NCBI GenBank assembly: GCA_037893245.1
Contig: JBAIAA010000523.1
Location: 62,001 to 126,000, forward strand
Length of the DNA stretch: 64,000 nt
Reading direction: 5' to 3'
Source: Crossaster papposus
Lineage: Eukaryota; Echinodermata; Asteroidea; Velatida; Solasteridae
Shown here: piece by piece, positions 13,741-26,559 of the stretch
Position numbering within the stretch: position 1 is the first letter of the stretch
How the letters are laid out: each line of letters opens with the position of its first letter
Notes under the pieces: generated by a model
What the model saw: only the letters and a program-made list of their open reading frames with translations
Told to the model about the DNA's origin: nothing
Database searches by the model: none
Position numbers and translations under genes: made by a program

Positions 13741-16700
13741 CACCTTCAGTACACAAAATGAACGACCAACACTCCCAAATGGTCTATAGAGCGCATTGGG
13801 CCTAACAAACACTTTTCGGTTGTTTTCACCGTCAGAACACAAAATGAACGACCAACACTCCCAAATGGTCTATAGAGCCCATTTAGCCTAACAAACACTT
13901 TTCGGTTTTTTTCACCGTCAGAACACAAAATGAACTTACAACACCCCTAAATGGTCTATAGAGCGCATTGAGCCTAACAAACACTTTTCGGTTGTTTTCA
14001 CCGTCAGAACACGAAATGAACGACCAACACTCCCAAATGTTCTATAGAGCGCATTGGGCCTAACAAACACTTTTCGGTTGTTTTCACCGTCAGAACACGA
14101 AATGAACGACCAACACTCCCAAATGGTCTATAGAGCGCATTGGGCCTAACAAACACTTTTCGGTTGTTTTCACCGTCAGAACACGAAATGAACGACCAAC
14201 ACTCCCAAATGGTCTATAGAGCGCATTGAGCCTAACAAACACTTTTCGGTTGTTTTCACGGTCAGAACACAAAACGAACGACCAACACTCCCAAATGGTC
14301 TACAGGGCCCATTTAGCCTAACAAACACTTTTCGGTTGTTTTCACCGTCAAAACACGAAATGAACTACCAACACTCCCAAATGGCCTATAGAGCCCATTG
14401 AGCCTAACAAACACTTTTCGGTTGTTTTCACCTTCAGAACACGAAATGAACGACCAACACTCCCAAATGGTCTATGGGGCCCATTTAGCCTAACAAACAC
14501 TTTTCGGTTTTCTTCACCGTTAGAACACAAATTGAACGACCAACAACACTCCCAAATGGTCTATAGAGCGCATTGGGCCTAACAAACACTGTTCGGTTGT
14601 TTTCACCGTCAGAACACGAAATGAACGACCAACACTCCCAAATGGTCTATAGAGCGCATTGAGCCTAACAAACACTTTTCGGTTGTTTTCACGGTCAGAA
14701 CACCAAATGAACGACCAACACTCCCAAATGGTCTACAGGGCCCATTTAGCCTAACAAACACTTTTCGGTTGTTTTCACCGTCAAAACACGAAATGAACTA
14801 CCAACACTCCCAAATTGTCTATAGAGGGCATTAGGCCTAACAAACACTTTTCGGTTGTTTTCACCGTCAGAACACGAAATGAACGACCAACACTCCCAAA
14901 TGGTCTATAGAGCCCATTTAGCCTAACAAACACGTTTCGGTTTTTTTCACTGTCAGAACACAAAATGAACGACCAACACTCCCAAATGGTCTATAGAGCG
15001 CATTGGGCCTAACAAACACTGTTCGGTTGTTTTCACCGTCAGAACAAGAAATGAACGACCAACACTCCCAAATGGTCTATAGATCCCATTTAGCCTAACA
15101 AACACTTTTCGGTTTTTTTCACCTTCAAAACACAAAATGAACGACCAACACTCCCAAATGGTCTATAGAGCGCATTGGGCCTAACAAACACGTTTCGGTT
15201 TTTTTCACCGTCAGAACACAAAATGAACGACCAACACTCCCAAATGGTCTATTGAGCGCATTGGGCCTAACAAACACTGTTCGGTTGTTTTCACCGTCAG
15301 AACACGAAATGAACGACCAACACTCCCAAATGGTCTATAGAGCCCATTTAGCCTAACAAACATTTTTCGTTTTTTTTCACCTTCAGTACACAAAATGAAC
15401 GACCAACACTCCCAAATGGTCTATAGAGCGCATTGGGCCTAACAAACACTTTTCGGTTGTCTTCACCGTCAGAACACAAAATGAACGACCAACACTCCCA
15501 AATGGTCTATAGAGCCCATTTAGCCTAACAAACACTTTTCGGTTTTTTTCACCGTCAGAACACAAAATGAACTTACAACACCCCTAAATGGTCTATAGAG
15601 CGCATTGAGCCTAACAAACACTTTTCGGTTGTTTTCACCGTCAGAACACGAAATGAACGACCAACACTCCCAAATGTTCTATAGAGCGCATTGGGCCTAA
15701 CAAACACTTTTCGGTTGTTTTCACCGTCAGAACACGAAATGAACGACCAACACTCCCAAATGGTCTATAGAGCGCATTGGGCCTAACAAACACTTTTCGG
15801 TTGTTTTCACCGTCAGAACACGAAATGAACGACCAACACTCCCAAATGGTCTATAGAGCGCATTGAGCCTAACAAACACTTTTCGGTTGTTTTCACGGTC
15901 AGAACACAAAATGAACGACCAACACTCCCAAATGGTCTACAGGGCCCATTTAGCCTAACAAACACTTTTCGGTTGTTTTCACCGTCAAAACACGAAATGA
16001 ACTACCAACACTCCCAAATGGCCTATAGAGCCCATTGAGCCTAACAAACACTTTTCGGTTGTTTTCACCTTCAGAACACGAAATGAACGACCAACACTCC
16101 CAAATGGTCTATGGGGCCCATTTAGCCTAACAAACACTTTTCGGTTTTCTTCACCGTTAGAACACAAATTGAACGACCAACAACACTCCCAAATGGTCTA
16201 TAGAGCCCATTGAGGCTAACAAACACTTTTCGGTAGTTTTCACCGTCAGAACACAAAATGAACGACCAACACTCCCAAATGGTCTATAGAGCGCATTGAG
16301 CCTAACAAACACTTTTCGGGTTTTTTTTCACCATCAGAACACAAAATGAACTCCCAACACTCCCAAATGGCCTATAGAGCCCATTGAGCCTAACAAATAC
16401 TTGTTGGTTGTTTTCACCCTCAGAACACGAAATGAACGACCAACACTCCCAAATTGTCTATAGAGGGCATGAGGCCTAACAAACACTTTTCGGTTGTTTT
16501 CACCGTCAGAACACGAAATGAACGACCAACACTCCCAAATGGTCTATAGAGCCCATTTAGCCTAACAAACACGTTTCGGTTTTTTTCACCGTCAGAACAC
16601 AAAATGAACGACCAACACTCCCAAATGGTCTATAGAGCGCATTGGGCCTAACAAACACTGTTCGGTTGTTTTCACCGTCAGAACACGAAATGAACGACCA

Positions 16701-19700
16701 ACACTCCCAAATGGTCTATAGATCCCATTTAGCCTAACAAACACTTTTCGGTTTTTTTCACCTTCAAAACACAAAATGAACGACCAACACTCCCAAATGG
16801 TCTATAGAGCGCATTGGGCCTAACAAACACGTTTCGGTTTTTTTCACCGTCAGAACACAAAATGAACGACCAACACTCCCAAATGGTCTATTGAGCGCAT
16901 TGGGCCTAACAAACACTGTTCGGTTGTTTTCACCGTCAGAACACGAAATGAACGACCAACACTCCCAAATGGTCTATAGAGCCCATTTAGCCTAACAAAC
17001 ATTTTTTGGTTTTTTTCACCTTCAGTACACAAAATGAACGACCAACACTCCCAAATGGTCTATAGAGCGCATTGGGCCTAACAAACACTTTTCGGTTGTT
17101 TTCACCGTCAGAACACAAAATGAACGACCAACACTCCCAAATGGTCTATAGAGCCCATTTAGCCTAACAAACACTTTTCGGTTTTTTTCACCGTCAGAAC
17201 ACAAAATGAACTTACAACACCCCTAAATGGTCTATAGAGCGCATTGAGCCTAACAAACACTTTTCGGTTGTTTTCACCGTCAGAACACGAAATGAACGAC
17301 CAACACTCCCAAATGTTCTATAGAGCGCATTGGGCCTAACAAACACTTTTCGGTTGTTTTCACCGTCAGAACACGAAATGAACGACCAACACTCCCAAAT
17401 GGTCTATAGAGCGCATTGGGCCTAACAAACACTTTTCGGTTGTTTTCACCGTCAGAACACGAAATGAACGACCAACACTCCCAAATGGTCTATAGAGCGC
17501 ATTGAGCCTAACAAACACTTTTCGGTTGTTTTCACGGTCAGAACACAAAACGAACGACCAACACTCCCAAATGGTCTACAGGGCCCATTTAGCCTAACAA
17601 ACACTTTTCGGTTGTTTTCACCGTCAAAACACGAAATGAACTACCAACACTCCCAAATGGCCTATAGAGCCCATTGAGCCTAACAAACACTTTTCGGTTG
17701 TTTTCACCTTCAGAACACGAAATGAACGACCAACACTCCCAAATGGTCTATGGGGCCCATTTAGCCTAACAAACACTTTTCGGTTTTCTTCACCGTTAGA
17801 ACACAAATTGAACGACCAACAACACTCCCAAATGGTCTATAGAGCGCATTGGGCCTAACAAACACTGTTCGGTTGTTTTCACCGTCAGAACACGAAATGA
17901 ACGACCAACACTCCCAAATGGTCTATAGAGCGCATTGAGCCTAACAAACACTTTTCGGTTGTTTTCACGGTCAGAACACAAAATGAACGACCAACACTCC
18001 CAAATGGTCTACAGGGCCCATTTAGCCTAACAAACACTTTTCGGTTGTTTTCACCGTCAAAACACGAAATGAACTACCAACACTCCCAAATTGTCTATAG
18101 AGGGCATGAGGCCTAACAAACACTTTTCGGTTGTTTTCACCTTCAGAACACGAAATGAACGACCAACACTCCCAAATGGTCTATGGGGCCCATTTAGCCT
18201 AACAAACACTTTTCGGTTTTCTTCACCGTTAGAACACAAATTGAACGACCAACAACACTCCCAAATGGTCTATAGAGCGCATTGGGCCTAACAAACACTG
18301 TTCGGTTGTTTTCACCGTCAGAACACGAAATGAACGACCAACACTCCCAAATGGTCTATAGAGCGCATTGAGCCTAACAAACACTTTTCGGTTGTTTTCA
18401 CGGTCAGAACACCAAATGAACGACCAACACTCCCAAATGGTCTACAGGGCCCATTTAGCCTAACAAACACTTTTCGGTTGTTTTCACCGTCAAAACACGA
18501 AATGAACTACCAACACTCCCAAATTGTCTATAGAGGGCATTAGGCCTAACAAACACTTTTCGGTTGTTTTCACCGTCAGAACACGAAATGAACGACCAAC
18601 ACTCCCAAATGGTCTATAGAGCCCATTTAGCCTAACAAACACGTTTCGGTTTTTTTCACTGTCAGAACACAAAATGAACGACCAACACTCCCAAATGGTC
18701 TATAGAGCGCATTGGGCCTAACAAACACTGTTCGGTTGTTTTCACCGTCAGAACAAGAAATGAACGACCAACACTCCCAAATGGTCTATAGATCCCATTT
18801 AGCCTAACAAACACTTTTCGGTTTTTTTCACCTTCAAAACACAAAATGAACGACCAACACTCCCAAATGGTCTATAGAGCGCATTGGGCCTAACAAACAC
18901 GTTTCGGTTTTTTTCACCGTCAGAACACAAAATGAACGACCAACACTCCCAAATGGTCTATTGAGCGCATTGGGCCTAACAAACACTGTTCGGTTGTTTT
19001 CACCGTCAGAACACGAAATGAACGACCAACACTCCCAAATGGTCTATAGAGCCCATTTAGCCTAACAAACATTTTTCGTTTTTTTTCACCTTCAGTACAC
19101 AAAATGAACGACCAACACTCCCAAATGGTCTATAGAGCGCATTGGGCCTAACAAACACTTTTCGGTTGTCTTCACCGTCAGAACACAAAATGAACGACCA
19201 ACACTCCCAAATGGTCTATAGAGCCCATTTAGCCTAACAAACACTTTTCGGTTTTTTTCACCGTCAGAACACAAAATGAACTTACAACACCCCTAAATGG
19301 TCTATAGAGCGCATTGAGCCTAACAAACACTTTTCGGTTGTTTTCACCGTCAGAACACGAAATGAACGACCAACACTCCCAAATGTTCTATAGAGCGCAT
19401 TGGGCCTAACAAACACTTTTCGGTTGTTTTCACCGTCAGAACACGAAATGAACGACCAACACTCCCAAATGGTCTATAGAGCGCATTGGGCCTAACAAAC
19501 ACTTTTCGGTTGTTTTCACCGTCAGAACACGAAATGAACGACCAACACTCCCAAATGGTCTATAGAGCGCATTGAGCCTAACAAACACTTTTCGGTTGTT
19601 TTCACGGTCAGAACACAAAATGAACGACCAACACTCCCAAATGGTCTACAGGGCCCATTTAGCCTAACAAACACTTTTCGGTTGTTTTCACCGTCAAAAC

Positions 19701-22700
19701 ACGAAATGAACTACCAACACTCCCAAATGGCCTATAGAGCCCATTGAGCCTAACAAACACTTTTCGGTTGTTTTCACCTTCAGAACACGAAATGAACGAC
19801 CAACACTCCCAAATGGTCTATGGGGCCCATTTAGCCTAACAAACACTTTTCGGTTTTCTTCACCGTTAGAACACAAATTGAACGACCAACAACACTCCCA
19901 AATGGTCTATAGAGCCCATTGAGGCTAACAAACACTTTTCGGTAGTTTTCACCGTCAGAACACAAAATGAACGACCAACACTCCCAAATGGTCTATAGAG
20001 CGCATTGAGCCTAACAAACACTTTTCGGGTTTTTTTTCACCATCAGAACACAAAATGAACTCCCAACACTCCCAAATGGCCTATAGAGCCCATTGAGCCT
20101 AACAAATACTTGTTGGTTGTTTTCACCCTCAGAACACGAAATGAACGACCAACACTCCCAAATTGTCTATAGAGGGCATGAGGCCTAACAAACACTTTTC
20201 GGTTGTTTTCACCGTCAGAACACGAAATGAACGACCAACACTCCCAAATGGTCTATAGAGCCCATTTAGCCTAACAAACACGTTTCGGTTTTTTTCACCG
20301 TCAGAACACAAAATGAACGACCAACACTCCCAAATGGTCTATAGAGCGCATTGGGCCTAACAAACACTGTTCGGTTGTTTTCACCGTCAGAACACGAAAT
20401 GAACGACCAACACTCCCAAATGGTCTATAGATCCCATTTAGCCTAACAAACACTTTTCGGTTTTTTTCACCTTCAAAACACAAAATGAACGACCAACACT
20501 CCCAAATGGTCTATAGAGCGCATTGGGCCTAACAAACACGTTTCGGTTTTTTTCACCGTCAGAACACAAAATGAACGACCAACACTCCCAAATGGTCTAT
20601 TGAGCGCATTGGGCCTAACAAACACTGTTCGGTTGTTTTCACCGTCAGAACACGAAATGAACGACCAACACTCCCAAATGGTCTATAGAGCCCATTTAGC
20701 CTAACAAACATTTTTTGGTTTTTTTCACCTTCAGTACACAAAATGAACGACCAACACTCCCAAATGGTCTATAGAGCGCATTGGGCCTAACAAACACTTT
20801 TCGGTTGTTTTCACCGTCAGAACACAAAATGAACGACCAACACTCCCAAATGGTCTATAGAGCCCATTTAGCCTAACAAACACTTTTCGGTTTTTTTCAC
20901 CGTCAGAACACAAAATGAACTTACAACACCCCTAAATGGTCTATAGAGCGCATTGAGCCTAACAAACACTTTTCGGTTGTTTTCACCGTCAGAACACGAA
21001 ATGAACGACCAACACTCCCAAATGTTCTATAGAGCGCATTGGGCCTAACAAACACTTTTCGGTTGTTTTCACCGTCAGAACACGAAATGAACGACCAACA
21101 CTCCCAAATGGTCTATAGAGCGCATTGGGCCTAACAAACACTTTTCGGTTGTTTTCACCGTCAGAACACGAAATGAACGACCAACACTCCCAAATGGTCT
21201 ATAGAGCGCATTGAGCCTAACAAACACTTTTCGGTTGTTTTCACGGTCAGAACACAAAACGAACGACCAACACTCCCAAATGGTCTACAGGGCCCATTTA
21301 GCCTAACAAACACTTTTCGGTTGTTTTCACCGTCAAAACACGAAATGAACTACCAACACTCCCAAATGGCCTATAGAGCCCATTGAGCCTAACAAACACT
21401 TTTCGGTTGTTTTCACCTTCAGAACACGAAATGAACGACCAACACTCCCAAATGGTCTATGGGGCCCATTTAGCCTAACAAACACTTTTCGGTTTTCTTC
21501 ACCGTTAGAACACAAATTGAACGACCAACAACACTCCCAAATGGTCTATAGAGCGCATTGGGCCTAACAAACACTGTTCGGTTGTTTTCACCGTCAGAAC
21601 ACGAAATGAACGACCAACACTCCCAAATGGTCTATAGAGCGCATTGAGCCTAACAAACACTTTTCGGTTGTTTTCACGGTCAGAACACAAAATGAACGAC
21701 CAACACTCCCAAATGGTCTACAGGGCCCATTTAGCCTAACAAACACTTTTCGGTTGTTTTCACCGTCAAAACACGAAATGAACTACCAACACTCCCAAAT
21801 TGTCTATAGAGGGCATTAGGCCTAACAAACACTTTTCGGTTGTTTTCACCGTCAGAACACGAAATGAACGACCAACACTCCCAAATGGTCTATAGAGCCC
21901 ATTTAGCCTAACAAACACGTTTCGGTTTTTTTCACTGTCAGAACACAAAATGAACGACCAACACTCCCAAATGGTCTATAGAGCGCATTGGGCCTAACAA
22001 ACACTGTTCGGTTGTTTTCACCGTCAGAACAAGAAATGAACGACCAACACTCCCAAATGGTCTATAGATCCCATTTAGCCTAACAAACACTTTTCGGTTT
22101 TTTTCACCTTCAAAACACAAAATGAACGACCAACACTCCCAAATGGTCTATAGAGCGCATTGGGCCTAACAAACACGTTTCGGTTTTTTTCACCGTCAGA
22201 ACACAAAATGAACGACCAACACTCCCAAATGGTCTATTGAGCGCATTGGGCCTAACAAACACTGTTCGGTTGTTTTCACCGTCAGAACACGAAATGAACG
22301 ACCAACACTCCCAAATGGTCTATAGAGCCCATTTAGCCTAACAAACATTTTTCGTTTTTTTTCACCTTCAGTACACAAAATGAACGACCAACACTCCCAA
22401 ATGGTCTATAGAGCGCATTGGGCCTAACAAACACTTTTCGGTTGTTTTCACCGTCAGAACACAAAATGAACGACCAACACTCCCAAATGGTCTATAGAGC
22501 CCATTTAGCCTAACAAACACTTTTCGGTTTTTTTCACCGTCAGAACACAAAATGAACTTACAACACCCCTAAATGGTCTATAGAGCGCATTGAGCCTAAC
22601 AAACACTTTTCGGTTGTTTTCACCGTCAGAACACGAAATGAACGACCAACACTCCCAAATGTTCTATAGAGCGCATTGGGCCTAACAAACACTTTTCGGT

Positions 22701-24337
22701 TGTTTTCACCGTCAGAACACGAAATGAACGACCAACACTCCCAAATGGTCTATAGAGCGCATTGGGCCTAACAAACACTTTTCGGTTGTTTTCACCGTCA
22801 GAACACGAAATGAACGACCAACACTCCCAAATGGTCTATAGAGCGCATTGAGCCTAACAAACACTTTTCGGTTGTTTTCACGGTCAGAACACAAAATGAA
22901 CGACCAACACTCCCAAATGGTCTACAGGGCCCATTTAGCCTAACAAACACTTTTCGGTTGTTTTCACCGTCAAAACACGAAATGAACTACCAACACTCCC
23001 AAATGGCCTATAGAGCCCATTGAGCCTAACAAACACTTTTCGGTTGTTTTCACCTTCAGAACACGAAATGAACGACCAACACTCCCAAATGGTCTATGGG
23101 GCCCATTTAGCCTAACAAACACTTTTCGGTTTTCTTCACCGTTAGAACACAAATTGAACGACCAACAACACTCCCAAATGGTCTATAGAGCCCATTGAGG
23201 CTAACAAACACTTTTCGGTAGTTTTCACCGTCAGAACACAAAATGAACGACCAACACTCCCAAATGGTCTATAGAGCGCATTGAGCCTAACAAACACTTT
23301 TCGGTTTTTTTTTCACCATCAGAACACAAAATGAACTCCCAACACTCCCAAATGGCCTATAGAGCCCATTGAGCCTAACAAATACTTGTTGGTTGTTTTC
23401 ACCCTCAGAACACGAAATGAACGACCAACACTCCCAAATGGTCTATAGAGCGCATTGGGCCTAACAAACACTTTTCGGTTGTTTTCACCGTCAGAACACG
23501 AAATGAACGACCAACACTCCCAAATGGTCTATAGAGCGCATTGAGCCTAACAAACACTTTTCGGTTGTTTTCACGGTCAGAACACAAAATGAACGACCAA
23601 CACTCCCAAATGGTCTACAGGGCCCATTTAGCCTAACAAACACTTTTCGGTTGTTTTCACCGTCAAAACACGAAATGAACTACCAACACTCCCAAATGGC
23701 CTATAGAGCCCATTGAGCCTAACAAACACTTTTCGGTTGTTTTCACCTTCAGAACACGAAATGAACGACCAACACTCCCAAATGGTCTATGGGGCCCATT
23801 TAGCCTAACAAACACTTTTCGGTTTTCTTCACCGTTAGAACACAAATTGAACGACCAACAACACTCCCAAATGGTCTATAGAGCCCATTGAGGCTAACAA
23901 ACACTTTTCGGTAGTTTTCACCGTCAGAACACAAAATGAACGACCAACACTCCCAAATGGTCTATAGAGCGCATTGAGCCTAACAAACACTTTTCGGTTT
24001 TTTTTTCACCATCAGAACACAAAATGAACTCCCAACACTCCCAAATGGCCTATAGAGCCCATTGAGCCTAACAAATACTTGTTGGTTGTTTTCACCCTCA
24101 GAACACGAAATGAACGACCAACACTCCCAAATGGTCTATAGAGCGCATTGCGCCTAACAAACACTTTTCGGTTGTTTTCACCGTCAGAACACGAAATGAA
24201 CGACCAACACTCCCAAATGGTCTAAGGGCCCCATTTAGCCTAACAAACACTTTTCGGGTTTTTTCACCGTTAGAACACAAATTGAACGACCAACACTCCC
24301 AAATGGTCTATAGAGCGCATTGGGCCTAACAAACACT
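13741..24337. repeat. Right satellite domain, 1.64-kb and 3.7-kb higher-order repeats
   Basis: From about 13.7 kb new monomer variants appear: GAACTTACAACACCCCT, AAATGTTCTATAG, TCTACAGGGCCC, TCTATGGGGCCC and a 3-bp expansion ACCAACAACACTCCC. The set repeats every 1637 or 1639 bp. These are 19 monomers plus 3 bp from the ACAACAC expansion, with a further 2 bp in some copies from a longer T-run. A larger block is itself duplicated: landmarks at 14781, 14953, 15211, 16420 and 17796 recur exactly 3709 bp later at 18490, 18662, 18920, 20129 and 21505. Confidence 0.88.
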
Positions 24338-25985
24338 TGAGGGGAACCTCAAGCAGCAGAGAGAACAAAGAGTCTTCAAAACTGCTCTGTTTCCACAAAC
24401 CACCGACATCATGCAGCACGTAGACAGGCTGTGGCAGGCAGACGTGATACCATACCTGAATGACAAGCAGGCTACGCGCTCTAAGCACGATCAGCAGGCA
24501 GTCCAGATGCTTGAAGCCAGAACTCAGCGCACTGAAGTTGATGGGGTATGGCGCTATGCTACACCACTACTGAGGTGTGAGGATGAAACAAAATTCCATG
24601 CCCCTAAGGAAGCAGTGCTACCGACTCTGAAGGGGACCGAGAAGAGACTTGACAAACACCCGCACCTTGCTCAAAAACACAACGAGCTGATCTCCAAGTT
24701 GGTTGATGCGGGCCACGTTAGGATCATAACAAAAGATGAAGCAGCCAAGTCCGAAGAGTCTTGGTTTATCCCCCATCACACAGTACACCACAATGGAAAG
24801 TATCGACTAGTATTCAACTGTTCATTCCGATACAACAACCAAGTCCTTATTGAGCACCTCCTGCCAGGACCAACCCTTGGTGCATCCCTCGTTGGTGTAC
24901 TACTCCGCTTCAGACAACATGCTGTCGCAATCTCAGGAGACATCAAAGCGATATTTCATCAAGTACGCCTGCTACCAGAGGACCGATGCCTCTTCCGCTT
25001 CCTGTGGCGCAACCTACGAGTTGACGTCGAGCCAGACATCTATGAATGGCAGGTCCTTCCCTTTGGCTCAACCTGTAGTCCCTGCTGTGCTACATTTGCT
25101 CTGAGGAAGCACGCCTCTGACCATGAGAAGGACTACCCCGAGGTTGCAAAGGCAGTCGACAAGTCCTTTTATGTCGAAAACTGTTTGGAGAGCATACCAG
25201 TAAAAGAAGACGCTAAAATTATCGTCCAGAAGATGCGAGAGTTGCTAACGGATGGTGGTTTTGAAATACGACAGTGGGCTAGCAACATTCCTGCAGTGGT
25301 GGGAGATCTCCCACCAGATGCTCGTTCCGATGGCTGTGAGCTGTGGCTAACCTTAGGGGAAACGGACTCGACTGAAGCCACACTTGGACTGCTGTGGGAA
25401 TGCAGCTCAGATGCCTTGCTGTACCGCCATATACCCATCAGCTATGACTGCCTCAACATGAGGAATATGTATAAAATTCTTGCGAGCCAGTTCGACCCCG
25501 TGCTCATCGAGGTTGAGGGAATCCTAAACTCGAAACCTCTGGGGTATGTTTTATCTAATGTTGCAGATCCCGATCCAGTCACTCCAAACCTTTTGCTGAT
25601 GGGGCGGCATGATGCGTCCTTACCCCAGGTCGTCTACCCGGCTAGGGATCTACTTGGCAGACGACGCTGGAAGCACAGCCAGGTCCTTGCTGATCACTTT
25701 TGGTCCGGGTTAATCAAGTCCTACTTGCCGACTCTCCAGGAGCGCCAGAAGTGGCAGATAGACCGTCCCAACTTGACTACCAATGATGTCGTTATGATTG
25801 TCGACCCAGCACTCAGCAGAGCTCAGTGGCCCATAGGAAGAGTTGCGGAGACCTTTCCTGGTGCTGACGGTCGTGTCCGCACTGTCAGCGTGAGAGTACG
25901 TGGTAAAACCTACACTCGCCCAGTGGCACGACTGATACAACTTCCTGAGGTCAGTAATGACGCCATGCAACCTACCCAAGAGTGA
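24338..25985 (+). pseudogene. BEL/Pao retrotransposon pol fragment, internally deleted
   Basis: This reading frame encodes part of a BEL/Pao polyprotein. It is open from the satellite junction, with the first ATG at 24411, to the stop at 25983-25985. From the ATG it is 524 residues. The first 360 or so residues are the reverse-transcriptase palm and fingers, with VFNCSFRY, SGDIKAIFHQVRL and VLPFGSTCSP. The expected YVDD box reads YVEN, so both catalytic positions of that motif are changed. After ASQFDP (about 25497) the frame jumps directly to the distal integrase region (LIEVEGILNSKPLG, PVTPNLLLMG, and a WPIGRV segment). The connection, RNase H and the integrase zinc-binding and catalytic core are therefore missing, and the fusion is in frame. 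Gag, protease and the 5' LTR are also absent. It is a dead element. Confidence 0.9.
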
Positions 25986-26045
25986 TGACGCCATGCAACC
26001 TACCCAAGAGTGATGACGCCATGCAACCTACCTGAGGGTGATGAC
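25957..26045 (+). repeat. 28-bp tandem repeat, three copies, at the end of Pao pol
   Basis: The unit TGACGCCATGCAACCTACCC plus eight further bases is present three times with exact 28-bp spacing (CGCC at 25961, 25989 and 26017). The pol stop codon lies at the junction of copies one and two. The third copy differs slightly (CCTGAGGGTG). This is a small local expansion between the coding region and the presumed 3' LTR. Confidence 0.85.
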
Positions 26046-26094
26046 ACTAACACCTGAACTGTTTTCTTAACTTTTGATTCATAAGAACACTTTC

Positions 26095-26300
26095 AAGGGC
26101 GGCTGTATGAAAGTAACAAATTTAAGGGCGGCTGTACGAAAGTGTCTAAGCTGAAAACCTATATAGCGCCCTCTCGTGTTTGTGATTCTAGAAAATTCCC
26201 TCGTGATTCTCGTTTCACTAACGTTCCTCAAACCGTTCCAATAAATCTCTCAATTATTTAGGTAATCCAACTCAGTAAAATCCTAGGTTGAACCCAATTT
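26095..26300 (+). mobile_element. Probable polypurine tract and 3' LTR of the BEL/Pao element
   Basis: AAGGGCGGCTGTATGAAAGT (26095-26114) is repeated as AAGGGCGGCTGTACGAAAGT (26124-26143). The purine-rich stretch followed by TGT is what is expected at a polypurine tract and LTR boundary, with the LTR starting near 26133. A TATATAG box lies at about 26160 and an AATAAA signal at 26240-26245, in the order expected for an LTR promoter and polyadenylation site. The right boundary is uncertain and no 5' LTR is present to compare it with. Confidence 0.6.
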
Positions 26301-26303
26301 TCC

Positions 26304-26365
26304 TATTGCGTGCGTGCATGGTCCACCCGGGCCCACCGAGTATCCGCGTATCCGCGTATCCGCCT
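26304..26365 (+). repeat. Direct repeat copy 1 (GCGTGCGTGCATGG block)
   Basis: A block of about 50 bp with TTGCGTGCGTGCATGG, CCACCCGGGCCCACCGAG and ATCCGCGTATCCGC recurs in the same orientation at 29129-29180. The two copies bracket the Ty3/gypsy fragment. In this copy the CCGCGTAT unit is present one extra time. A shorter related stretch (TTTGCGTTGCGTGCGTGC) lies at about 26407. Confidence 0.75.
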
Positions 26366-26559
26366 CGGGGGAACTCCTTTGGACTTAGTCGTTTTTACGA
26401 AATCCACTATCCATTTGCGTTGCGTGCGTGCCTGCCTGCCTGTTCTATATGTGAAATTTGTATATAGAGGTGTAAAATCATTTTTAGATTCAGCACAGCT
26501 GAATCTTATAAAGTGGTCAGAATATGTTAATGTGATGTAGGATGTGACGGATTAACTCC

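Larger units (their letters stand above)
1..24337. repeat. 86-bp tandem satellite array with higher-order structure
   Basis: About 283 head-to-tail copies of an 86-bp monomer fill this stretch. Each copy contains the landmarks TTTTCACCGTCAGAACAC, GACCAACACTCCCAAATGG and TCTATAGAG. Two monomer classes alternate over much of the array. One has GTTCGGTTG, CACGAAATG and GCCCATTTAGCC; the other has GTTTCGGTTTTTTTC, CACAAAATG and GCGCATTGGGCC. This gives a 172-bp dimer period. Above that are higher-order periods. Multiples of 86 bp (1806, 946, 774 and 688 bp) occur in the left half, and 1637/1639 and 3709 bp occur in the right half. The 60-residue minus-strand reading frames are not genes: 86 is not a multiple of three, so the frame rotates from copy to copy. 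The likely role is a heterochromatic, pericentromeric or subtelomeric satellite, which the sequence does not show directly. Confidence 0.98.

Noticed and set aside
25..24280. More than 80 minus-strand reading frames of about 60 codons with nearly the same peptide
   Set aside because: They come from the 86-bp period. Frame rotation leaves one open stretch over roughly two monomers, each bounded by the same stop. There is no start context, spacing or codon bias that suggests real genes.
1..24337. CRISPR-like array
   Set aside because: The copies are contiguous 86-bp monomers with no unique spacers, and the rest of the window is clearly eukaryotic.
24850..25104. Shorter ORFs in other frames of the Pao region
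   Set aside because: They overlap the recognised retrotransposon frame and carry no motif.
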